Positions 1-7,399 of a stretch of 12,594 nucleotides of DNA are shown here, one piece after another; position 1 is the stretch's first letter; each line of letters opens with the position of its first letter. The notes under the pieces were generated by a model. It ran no database searches. It was not told the DNA's origin and worked only from the letters and a program-made list of their open reading frames with translations. The position numbers and the translations under genes were made by a program. Where the stretch lies: contig JALOMC010000134.1 of NCBI GenBank assembly GCA_025455665.1, positions 1-12,594 of the forward strand, written 5' to 3'. The DNA comes from Chitinophagaceae bacterium (GTDB lineage Bacteria; Bacteroidota; Bacteroidia; Chitinophagales; Chitinophagaceae).

Positions 1-1709
1 GGAAAGCTCATGGGCAGTCGGCCAGATGGGTTCACGGCGCCTTTCAGCACATCGGTTACTGCATGGCCGCCTTCCTGCCCACCCTGCCATGCCAGCAAGA
101 TGGCATCGGCCTGTTGGCGCCAGCTGGCTGTTTCTATCACACCACCTACGTTTAGTATCACCACTACTTTTTTGCCCCTGGCGTGAAAAGCCTGCGATAC
201 TTGTTGCAGTAATTGCTGCTCGGCATCGGTCAGTTCAAAGTCGCCAGGCAGCTTGCGGTCCTGAAACTCGCCACTGTTGCGGCCAATGGTCACAAATGCT
301 ACATCGGCCGTGCCGGCCTTTTGGTTGATGATGGCAGCCTCCAGCGGCATTTCGGGCAGCGGCGGCGGCAGCATGAAAGAGATGGGCATTTTGGGCTGCT
401 TGGCCAGCGCAGCACTCAGGTGCTGGCGGTATTGAGCGGCCAGCTCTTCATCCAGCTGGTAGCCGGCGCTGGTCAGGCCCTCAGCCAGCGATATGCTATA
501 CGCTTCGTTCACATCGCCACTGCCGGTGCCACCGGCCACAAAATTGTACGACGACAAACCAAAGGCGGCAATGCGCAGCCCTGGTGCCAGCGGCAGTACA
601 CCGGCTTCATTTTTCAGCAGCACCATGCCATCGGCCGCCACGCGGCGGGCAATAGCTGCATGCCCTTTCAGGTCGGGCTGGTTGCTGGCCGGCAGGCCTT
701 TTTGCGAGGGCGTTTGCAACACGTACAGCAGCATACGGCGCACATTGGCATCAATAGTGGCGGCCGATACCTTGCCTTCTTTCAAGCCGGTCAAAATAGC
801 TTGCACCTGTTGCTCGGTACCGGGCATCAGCAGGTCGTTGCCGGCATTCATTTGTGCCACGGCGTCGGTACCGCCAAACCAATCGGTCATCACCAGTCCT
901 CTGAAGCCCCATTCATTGCGCAGCACTTCGGTCAGCAGGTCGCGGTTGTGCGATGCCGATACACCGTTGATGAGGTTGTACGAGCTCATCACGGTCCAGG
1001 GTTGGCTACGCTTCACAGTTAGTTCAAAGCCCCGCAAGTACAGCTCTCGCAGCGTACGGGCAGTTACACGGGTGTCTACGGTATTGCGGTTGGTTTCCTG
1101 GTTGTTGGCCGCGTAGTGCTTTATGCTGGTGCCTATACCATGGCTTTCGGCTCCGTTTACAAATGCTGCGGCCATATAGCCCGATACCAGCGGGTCTTCG
1201 CTATAGTATTCAAAATTGCGCCCACCCAGCGGGTTGCGGTGCAGGTTTAGGGCAGGGGCCAGTATCACATCTATACCGTAGGCACGGGCTTCGGCACCCA
1301 TGGCATTGCCCACGGCCTTGGCCAGGCCGGTATCCCAACTGCTGGCTATAAGGCTGGCAATAGGGAAGGCCGTGCAGTAAAAACTGCGGCTGCTGTCGCC
1401 ATTGCGAAACGGAGCAATGCGAAGGCCGGCGGGTCCATCGGCTACTACGGTGCTTTTAATGCCCAACCGTGGAACGGCAAACGTGGTGCCGGCGGCACCC
1501 GGTACCGCATCGTCGGTTTGGCCTACCACCGGGGCACCCAGGTTCAGATTCAGACCGGGTATCTTCATACCCATGCCTACCAGCAGGCGTACTTTTTCTT
1601 CGGTAGTTAGTTGCTTTAGCCAGGCATCGGCTTGTGTGGCTTGTTTGGCTGGCTGGGCGGCGCCCGCCAGCGAGGTCAGCAGGGCCAAAGCCAGTAGTGT
1701 TTTTTGCAT
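1..1709 (-). CDS. Glycoside hydrolase family 3 beta-glucosidase-like enzyme, secreted (3' end outside window)
   Basis: Reading the minus strand from the ATG at 1709 gives 569 uninterrupted codons that run off the window edge. Residues 1-18 are a signal peptide (MQKTLLALALLTSLAGAA), so the product is exported, probably to the periplasm. GH3 hallmarks appear in order: VVADGPAGLR near residue 90, NLHRNPLGGRNFEYYSEDP in the TIM-barrel domain, KHYAANNQETNR from K197, and VMTDWFGG with the predicted nucleophile D276. The second alpha/beta sandwich domain contains GGTGSGDV and NSGEFQDR. E481 in the latter lines up, from memory of the Thermotoga Bgl3B family, with the general acid/base. Such enzymes release terminal beta-linked sugars, usually glucose, from oligosaccharides. 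Family members are normally about 750-800 residues, so a C-terminal fibronectin-like domain is probably beyond the edge. The start is fixed by the signal peptide. Exact sugar specificity cannot be read. No SusC/SusD genes are adjacent. Confidence 0.93.
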   Translation of the reverse strand, partial: MQKTLLALALLTSLAGAAQPAKQATQADAWLKQLTTEEKVRLLVGMGMKIPGLNLNLGAPVVGQTDDAVPGAAGTTFAVPRLGIKSTVVADGPAGLRIAPFRNGDSSRSFYCTAFPIASLIASSWDTGLAKAVGNAMGAEARAYGIDVILAPALNLHRNPLGGRNFEYYSEDPLVSGYMAAAFVNGAESHGIGTSIKHYAANNQETNRNTVDTRVTARTLRELYLRGFELTVKRSQPWTVMSSYNLINGVSASHNRDLLTEVLRNEWGFRGLVMTDWFGGTDAVAQMNAGNDLLMPGTEQQVQAILTGLKEGKVSAATIDANVRRMLLYVLQTPSQKGLPASNQPDLKGHAAIARRVAADGMVLLKNEAGVLPLAPGLRIAAFGLSSYNFVAGGTGSGDVNEAYSISLAEGLTSAGYQLDEELAAQYRQHLSAALAKQPKMPISFMLPPPLPEMPLEAAIINQKAGTADVAFVTIGRNSGEFQDRKLPGDFELTDAEQQLLQQVSQAFHARGKKVVVILNVGGVIETASWRQQADAILLAWQGGQEGGHAVTDVLKGAVNPSGRLPMSF

Positions 1710-1791
1710 ATGGCAGTTTTTTTTAAAGCGCAGCGGCCGGTGCAGCCGGTACTGCTCATCAAATTTCCTTTACAAGCAGTATCGGTCGAAT

Positions 1792-1803
1792 TGACAATTG
1801 TCA
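1792..1803. promoter_or_regulatory. 12-bp perfect palindrome, possible operator upstream of the GH3 gene
   Basis: TGACAATTGTCA reads identically on both strands and lies 83-94 bp upstream of the GH3 start codon, on the promoter side of the preceding gene's terminator. A dimeric regulator binding here would be well placed to control the glycosidase. No regulator gene is in the window and no second copy of the site was noticed, so an operator role is inference. Confidence 0.3.
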
Positions 1804-1836
1804 CAAAGCTTCGGTCATGGATGTATCGGCAAAAAC

Positions 1837-1866
1837 AAACCCGCCTGCTGGGCAGCAGGCGGGTTT
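1837..1866 (-). terminator. Rho-independent terminator of the propeller/barrel gene
   Basis: A perfect 13-bp stem (AAACCCGCCTGCT pairing with AGCAGGCGGGTTT) closes a 4-nt loop. On the minus strand it is followed by G and then five U residues (1835-1831). It starts 24 bp after the stop codon of the gene ending at 1891 and lies upstream of the GH3 gene, so it should isolate the two minus-strand genes. The plus-strand side has only the UUU of the stem and no further U-tract, so it should work in one direction. Confidence 0.88.
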
Positions 1867-1890
1867 GATGATCATCGGGGTGGCGATTCG

Positions 1891-4800
1891 TCAAAAATCG
1901 AAACCGAGGGCAAAATACCATTGCGGCTTGCCGCGGAAAAACCCATTCATGGGCCAGCCGGCATCTACCCGCAAAAAGTAGCCCAACAAGGTGCTGCGGG
2001 CGCCAAAGCCATAGCCGCCGGCAAAGGGGCCCAGTCCGCCCGATCTGATGTTGACGATCACCGGATTATTGGGATCGCCGCTGTAGCGTACCGAAGGCCG
2101 CTTGATACCGCGGAAAGTGCCTTCCCACGCCGTACCCAAATCCAGGAACTGTACCAACTGGAAATTGCGGACAAATGCATTGTTGATAGGCCGGTTGAGC
2201 AATGTGCTGAATACCGGTAGCCTGAACTCGCTGTTGATCACCGCCGCGTTGTTGCCATTGGCCAGGTTTTGCCGATAGCCACGCAGGTTTACAGCCAGGC
2301 TTTGGTACACATACGGAATGGTATTGTTGGGCTGGTTCGCTTCATTGAAGCGGGGAGTAATCCAGCCATCTACACCGCCGAGGTAGTAAATGAGTTTCTG
2401 GTTGCCCCAGCTGATATCCATAGCACCACGTACTGCCCAAATAAAGTTGCGATAGATGGGTACGTAGTAGCGAAAATCGCCGCCGAAATTGAAGGTGAAC
2501 TGATTTTTAGGATCATCAGTAGGCAGCAATTGCGATTTCTGCAGGCCCATGATGTTTTCCATGTACACCTTCCAGCGAATACCGTTCAGAATATTGGTGG
2601 TTTTTACAATGCTGTTGTCGTGTACATATTCAGCCCGCAGGTTGGCGTATTCCAGGTTTTCATCATCTGCCTCCAGCGAAAGGGGATCTACAGCTTTCAG
2701 TAGAATACGGTCGAAACGAACGCCGCCAATCAGGCGCACACTCCGCACTTTGTCCAGCGGATAGTTTACGTTGCCCTGGTACAGGTTGGTAATTAGTTTA
2801 CCGGGGTAAAACACACTGCTGCCACCCAGCCTTACATTGATGCTGCTGTTGGTGGCCCGGTAGTACGATACGCCCCAATCGATGCGCTTGCGCCTGTTTT
2901 GAAAATCGATGAAGTATTCGTTGTCGCGAAAGTTGATGCCCGGCTTTACGCCACCGGTAATGCGGTAGTCTTCCAGCACATCGCTGAGGGTACCCATGAA
3001 TACCCAGGCCAGGTTGTTGCCGTTGTTCAGGAAAATAGGCCCACTGCCGCCGGCATACGGCTGGTAGCGGTTGATGATAAGGTTGTTGGTAACGCCCAGC
3101 GTAGCAATGTCATTGCTGAACCGAAGACGGTACTTGTAAAGCTTGGCTTTGTCCAGCAGTGCCTGCCGATTCGATTGCTTGTCTACAGGTACCGGGGCCG
3201 TGATGGGGCGCAGGGTATCAGTAGCACTCACAAACTCACTCAGGAAAGAGAAGTTATTGTTGCTGCTGCTGGTATCGGCTGCCGTGTTTTTATTGCCCGG
3301 GCCGTAGCGGGTCGCCTCGCCTTTTTGTGCTTTGGCATCCAGTATATCCCGGCGTACAAACTCTGTCGGGCGGGCGGTCACATTGCGGCGGCGCAGGGCT
3401 ATGCTATCTACCCGAAGACGATAGAGCATTTTCAGGCCGCTTTGCTGGGTCACTTCGCTTACCTGGCCTTTGTCGCCGGCTATACGGGTTTCCAGCAGGC
3501 TACTCTGGTAGTTGGTAATGGGGAAGGTATAGGTAGAGTCGCGGGTGATAGCTATCAGGCCAATAGAATCGGGCTCGGTACGCTCCCATACCCGCAGGGT
3601 GCTGTCAATTTCTTTCAGCGTGGGGTTGCGCAGTATTTCATCGCCTACTATTACCAGGGTATCCAGGCCTTCGGCTTTGGTGGTAAAAAAACCGGCATAG
3701 CGGTTGGCCACACCCGAGGCATCGCTTACAAACGTGAAGTGGTTCATGTTGTACTGCGTGGGGTAGCGGGCGTTGCCGTAGTTCAGATCGGTTAGCTGCG
3801 TTACCTGCCGGAAGCCGCCTTTTTCATCGGCATCTACCAAAAAGATATTGTAGCGGTAGTCGCTGGGAAGGCTGGTATCGCCACCGGCAGTAGTGGCCGT
3901 GGGGCGGTTGCTGGCAAAAATGATTCCGTACTTGTTGGGAAAGGATACAAACGAAGCGTCTACATCATCCCACACGTCGTTGGTTACCTGGTCTACTTTG
4001 CCACTTTCTATGTTGTACACAAAAATGTCGGTATGGCCATTTTTGACGGCACTTAGGATCAGGCGCTTGGCATCCAGGTAATACTGTGCATCCTGCACCT
4101 GATCAAACGGCAGCACTTTGCGCACTACTATATCACGGTTCACATTGTCGTACACCAGCAGGCGGGTTTCACCTTTTTCCCAATACACTACGGCCAGGCG
4201 GCTGCCTTTGCCATCCCACGCCATCACGGGGTAGTTGGGGTTGCGGTCGTGCTTCACGGTGCGTACACCGTTTTTAATCAGCGTACGTGTTTTTACAAAG
4301 TTTTCGTACAGCACCACGTTGTAAAAGCCTTTGTTGTATTCGGCCACCGCATAGCTGTAGGCCCGCACATTGGGGTTGGCCGCAAAGTGGTAGTAGTCCC
4401 GGTTTTTGTTCACGTCTTCCGTTACGCTGATATTGCCTTTGGGGTAGTTACGCCGGCCTTTGATATCGGCGTAGTAGCGTTCGGTTTCGGCCTGCAGCAT
4501 TTCCCGCAGCACATCTTTCAGCGGCTTGCGGCAAATACGCTGGCTGGCACTGTTGGTGTTTTTGTACAGCACCGACAGGTACATGAAATAAGTAACGTTT
4601 TCTTTTTTGTAGTTGGTAGCCAGGTAGTGAAAAAATGCCTGGCCGGCCAGCGTAGGATAGTCGTGGGCCAGGCTGTAAAAGTTGCGGTATTCCTCTGCCA
4701 GCAGCAGATTTTTCAATTCATCGTCCCGCTGTACGTTCCAGCCTTCGGCGGCGTAAAAAATATAACCGTCTGTCAGCCATTTGGGCAAATCCAGCAGGGT

Positions 4801-5298
4801 AGCATTTCCCAGGGTTTCGCCCAGGTTTTCGCCAAACAGCCGGTTTTCCAGCAAAATGCGGGCAATGCCCAACCGTACCTGCCGGCGCAAATCGGCATGG
4901 TTGCCATTGAAGTACACCAACATTTTGTTATTCACCAATTTGGTCATTCCGCCGGGGTCAGCCAGGTCCATTTCGAGGCCTATGTTACTGGTTTCGGCAT
5001 CGTCCCAGCTATTGTACAGCACTATGTTGGCACGGCGCTGCAGGGCTACTTCCGTGTAGGTTTCCAATTGGGGTAGTTCTTCTTCGGCCATTTGCAGCAC
5101 ATATTTGGCCAGCTCCAGTCCCCCTTCAGTAAAATGAATATTGAAATTGTCGGTTTGGTAAAAGCGCCAATTGAATTTTTTGTACTGAATCCGGTTTTTA
5201 CCAAACTGCACTGCTTGTACCTGTGCCGCTGCCGGCCAGGCTATTATCAGTGCGATTACCAGTAGCAGGGGGCCGGTCTTCGTCCAGGTAGTTCGCAT
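1891..5298 (-). CDS. Outer-membrane protein: degenerate peptidase-MA-like region, TolB-like propeller and Omp85-like barrel
   Basis: The product is 1135 aa from the ATG at 5298. That start gives a compact signal peptide (residues 1-26, ending WPAAAQ) and has AAAGGA a few bases upstream; an ATG at 5322 adds eight residues. Residues ~30-230 resemble the gluzincin 'peptidase MA' fold, with LPKWLTDG (171-178) matching the family's lP-W-x-x-EG motif. The place expected for HExxH reads RLGIARILL, so catalysis looks lost. Residues ~357-537 carry TolB/WD40-like propeller blades (DIFVYNIESGKVDQVT, GIIFASNRP, YNIFLVDADEKGG). A low-complexity Asn/Ser-rich linker follows around 675-685. From ~722 to the end there are alternating barrel strands, an LRGY motif (1005-1008) like the (V/I)RG(F/Y) of Omp85 loop 6, and a final aromatic residue (GFDF) typical of BAM substrates. 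It is probably an outer-membrane barrel with a periplasmic or surface propeller. Its biological role is unknown; automated pipelines often call such proteins TolB. Confidence 0.85.
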   Translation of the reverse strand: MRTTWTKTGPLLLVIALIIAWPAAAQVQAVQFGKNRIQYKKFNWRFYQTDNFNIHFTEGGLELAKYVLQMAEEELPQLETYTEVALQRRANIVLYNSWDDAETSNIGLEMDLADPGGMTKLVNNKMLVYFNGNHADLRRQVRLGIARILLENRLFGENLGETLGNATLLDLPKWLTDGYIFYAAEGWNVQRDDELKNLLLAEEYRNFYSLAHDYPTLAGQAFFHYLATNYKKENVTYFMYLSVLYKNTNSASQRICRKPLKDVLREMLQAETERYYADIKGRRNYPKGNISVTEDVNKNRDYYHFAANPNVRAYSYAVAEYNKGFYNVVLYENFVKTRTLIKNGVRTVKHDRNPNYPVMAWDGKGSRLAVVYWEKGETRLLVYDNVNRDIVVRKVLPFDQVQDAQYYLDAKRLILSAVKNGHTDIFVYNIESGKVDQVTNDVWDDVDASFVSFPNKYGIIFASNRPTATTAGGDTSLPSDYRYNIFLVDADEKGGFRQVTQLTDLNYGNARYPTQYNMNHFTFVSDASGVANRYAGFFTTKAEGLDTLVIVGDEILRNPTLKEIDSTLRVWERTEPDSIGLIAITRDSTYTFPITNYQSSLLETRIAGDKGQVSEVTQQSGLKMLYRLRVDSIALRRRNVTARPTEFVRRDILDAKAQKGEATRYGPGNKNTAADTSSSNNNFSFLSEFVSATDTLRPITAPVPVDKQSNRQALLDKAKLYKYRLRFSNDIATLGVTNNLIINRYQPYAGGSGPIFLNNGNNLAWVFMGTLSDVLEDYRITGGVKPGINFRDNEYFIDFQNRRKRIDWGVSYYRATNSSINVRLGGSSVFYPGKLITNLYQGNVNYPLDKVRSVRLIGGVRFDRILLKAVDPLSLEADDENLEYANLRAEYVHDNSIVKTTNILNGIRWKVYMENIMGLQKSQLLPTDDPKNQFTFNFGGDFRYYVPIYRNFIWAVRGAMDISWGNQKLIYYLGGVDGWITPRFNEANQPNNTIPYVYQSLAVNLRGYRQNLANGNNAAVINSEFRLPVFSTLLNRPINNAFVRNFQLVQFLDLGTAWEGTFRGIKRPSVRYSGDPNNPVIVNIRSGGLGPFAGGYGFGARSTLLGYFLRVDAGWPMNGFFRGKPQWYFALGFDF

Positions 5299-5479
5299 CA
5301 GGTCCTTTCTTTTTATGCTCATTTCGAATATGAACTAAAGGTAGCAGAATAATGACATCGGCCATTTGCCGGGTACAGGGGGGCTGCTATTTAACCCAAA
5401 TTTTTACCACCCTGGCCGGCAGCCACGGGCACCCGGCAGGCGGTACCACGTTTTTCTGCCACATTTGTGCGCCCAAGTT

Positions 5480-5487
5480 CAAACGTA
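5480..5487 (-). promoter_or_regulatory. Possible Bacteroidota -7 promoter box for the propeller/barrel gene
   Basis: On the minus strand this reads TACGTTTG, an exact match to the TAnnTTTG -7 consensus known from Bacteroidota. It would give a leader of roughly 170-180 nt before the ATG at 5298. No clear -33 TTTG was found at the usual distance upstream, where the sequence is already inside the neighbouring hydrolase gene. The call is therefore tentative. Confidence 0.25.
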
Positions 5488-5493
5488 TACAAC

Positions 5494-6095
5494 ATGCTGC
5501 GCATTGCACGGTTCACCTTCAATCCACTGGCCGAAAATACTTATGTGCTGTTTGCGCCCGGCGGCGAGGCAGCCATAATAGACCCCGGCGCCTATTTTGC
5601 CGAAGAGCAGGCGCAACTGGAAACATTTATAGCCGAGCAACAGTTGCAGGTACGCTACCTGCTGCAAACGCACTGCCACCTCGATCATGTATTTGGCCTG
5701 CAAGCCTGCGCTACCCGCTATGGCCTGCAGCCGCACATGCATGGTTGCCTTTTGAATGCTACAGCGGCCCGGTGCAGTACCTGCAAGGCGGGCAGCAGCT
5801 GCCGCTGGCCGGGCAGGTATTGCAGGTGCTGGAGGTACCCGGCCACTCGCCCGGCCATGTGGCCTTTTACTATGCGGCCGGCAGCTTTATTGTCAGTGGC
5901 GATGTGTTGTTCGAGGGCAGTATCGGTCGTACAGATTTGCCGGGGGCCAATCATGCACAGCTGCTCAGCAGCATTGCTACACAGCTATGGCCCTTGCCCG
6001 ATGCTACAGTGGTAGTACTCAGCGGGCACGGTGAGCCTACTACCATTGGGGCCGAAAAACAAACCAATCCTTTTTTGCAAGATTTATCGGCCTAG
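5494..6095 (+). pseudogene. Metallo-beta-lactamase-fold hydrolase (glyoxalase II-like), broken by an internal frame break
   Basis: The first half is read from the ATG at 5494 and begins MLRIARFTFNPLAENTYVLF, as usual for Bacteroidota MBL-fold hydrolases. It carries the metal motif THCHLDH (residues 59-65) and runs to about YGLQPHMH (5742). The rest of the protein is one frame back, entering at about LPFECYSGPV (5748). It then has PGHSPGH (His codon 5844), SGDVLFEGSIGRTDLPG (Asp codon 5901), SGHG (His codon 6027) and the ending NPFLQDLSA. Both halves supply metal ligands, so neither works alone. From memory of relatives, about 15-20 residues normally separate the HMH-like segment from the G-LPF segment. 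Here they nearly abut, so a deletion of 3n+1 bases is more likely than a one-base read error. Intact members hydrolyse thioesters such as S-lactoylglutathione or related substrates. A GTG at 5467 is in frame, but the family start fits 5494. Confidence 0.8.
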
Positions 6096-6103
6096 CTGCG
6101 GTA

Positions 6104-7141
6104 CTACTGCCTGAGTGCTGCCGGCGTGGTGCCATGCCACTTACCTAGTTTGCATTGGCTTATCTGCAGCTGTCGCTGCTGCACGGTGGCCTGGCCACGT
6201 ACATGCAGGCCGTAGCCGCCGGCACCTGTTATTTGCACGCTGTCCAGCACGGCCGTTGCTTTTTTGCCGGCCGTGGGTTCCAGGTACAAGGCATCCGCTT
6301 TATCGGCCTGTCCGGTACCGGCCAGCGCTGTGCGGCGCAGCAGCAGTCGTCCATGTCCTTTCCACACCAGCCCGCAGCCGTGGCCTTGCTGTAGCTGGCA
6401 GTCGTACAGGCTGGCCTGCGAGCCTGCCCCTACCAGCACCGCCATATCTTGAAACGATACTTTGGCCTGCCCATAACCAGTGATGCGGGTACGGCTGATG
6501 TGTACATCGCGGCAAGCTTGTAAAAAAATGCCTACTCCATCAAGGTCGGTCATTGTCACATCGGCTATGCGTACGCCGGTGTACCAACTGGTGTCGGCGG
6601 TTTGGGGGTTGTCTACCCCTATCAGTATGCCACTACTGCGCCCATTGGTGCGGGTGCCCCGCAGCTCTTGCAACTGGCAGTTGCTGATGCTGATGTCGGT
6701 TATTTCGCCACTGCTATCGGGCCTGGCCAGTATGCCCACATGGCCATGCCTTAGCTGCACACCATCAATGCTGGCGTGTTGGCTATTGCCCATGCTCAGC
6801 AGCACATTCAGGCTCTGCTCGGGGTTGTATACCTGCAGGTGGCCGTAGCCTAGCAGCTTCCAGTAGCGGCCTTGAATGACCATGCCATAGTTGCTGGATT
6901 TTTGGCCTACCTGCACTGGTCGGGGCGCATGAATAATCACTGGTTTGTCGGCCGTGCCCTGCACGTTATTCAAGTAGATGTAGCTGTACTTACCCGCCAG
7001 TTGGATGGTATCGCCGGGATGTACCTTGGGCGACACTGCCGGCACGTACAATTCACCGGTTGATCGGGCAGGCATTTTGTGCAGGCGCTGCGCCGGCAGC
7101 ATGGCAGGCGTAGCCAGGGCCAATAGTAGTAAGAGGCGCAT
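6104..7141 (-). CDS. Secreted right-handed parallel beta-helix protein
   Basis: The product is 345 aa from the ATG at 7141, which begins directly with a signal peptide (MRLLLLLALATPAMLPAQ). An in-frame ATG at 7174 would put eleven extra residues in front of it and fits less well. The N-terminal part (VHPGDTIQLAG, then YIYLNNVQGTADKPVIIHA) is the usual cap and first coil of bacterial beta-helix proteins. The rest shows repeated short strands with Ile/Val/Leu ladders: HASIDGVQLRHGHVGILA, ITDISISNCQLQELRG, VRIADVTMTDLDGVGIF and VHISRTRITGYG. This matches the PbH1/pectate-lyase-like superfamily. Such folds bind or cleave polysaccharides, but I cannot identify catalytic residues, so an enzymatic role is not claimed. 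There is no T9SS sorting domain, so it probably stays in the periplasm or leaves by another route. It is convergent with the broken hydrolase gene (8-bp gap). Confidence 0.82.
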   Translation of the reverse strand: MRLLLLLALATPAMLPAQRLHKMPARSTGELYVPAVSPKVHPGDTIQLAGKYSYIYLNNVQGTADKPVIIHAPRPVQVGQKSSNYGMVIQGRYWKLLGYGHLQVYNPEQSLNVLLSMGNSQHASIDGVQLRHGHVGILARPDSSGEITDISISNCQLQELRGTRTNGRSSGILIGVDNPQTADTSWYTGVRIADVTMTDLDGVGIFLQACRDVHISRTRITGYGQAKVSFQDMAVLVGAGSQASLYDCQLQQGHGCGLVWKGHGRLLLRRTALAGTGQADKADALYLEPTAGKKATAVLDSVQITGAGGYGLHVRGQATVQQRQLQISQCKLGKWHGTTPAALRQ

Positions 7142-7300
7142 GGTTGAAAAAGGGGTGGATTTTGGGTGGGCCATAAAAGCCCTGCGGTAAAGGTAAGACC
7201 GCCAGGCAGCGAAATACTCATTTGCTGGTAAAGGAATAACAGCTGTTCACTGGACGTGTGTGGGCAGCCTTCTTAGGGCAGACTTCAGCGAAAAAAAGAC

Positions 7301-7325
7301 TGGTTTAAACCAATTCAAAAATTGG
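7301..7325. repeat. Two overlapping palindromes in the divergent spacer
   Basis: TGGTTTAAACCA (7301-7312) is a perfect 12-bp palindrome. It overlaps a second inverted repeat, CCAATT-caaa-AATTGG (7310-7325). The shared CCA can pair to either side, so the two foldings exclude each other. The pair lies 75-100 bp upstream of the T9SS protein start and about 160 bp upstream of the beta-helix gene. It could be an operator or a leader structure; nothing else in the sequence decides which. Confidence 0.35.
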
Positions 7326-7399
7326 GACACTTCAGCAAAAGCCAACTTGCGCCGCAGTTCGCCACGTGTTTCATTGTTTACAAATTTCTAACCCCACCA

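Noticed and set aside
213..1022. A 269-codon open frame on the plus strand
   Set aside because: It is antisense to the GH3 gene, whose catalytic motifs are intact.
2899..3795. A 298-codon open frame on the plus strand, plus several others of 140-275 codons between 1798 and 5076
   Set aside because: They lie antisense to the well-supported propeller/barrel gene, have no recognisable motifs or signal peptides, and reflect the host gene's codon bias.
5743..5754. Programmed -1 frameshifting in the hydrolase gene
   Set aside because: The run CCTTTTG does not match a standard slippery heptamer, and residues expected between the two halves are missing, which recoding would not explain.
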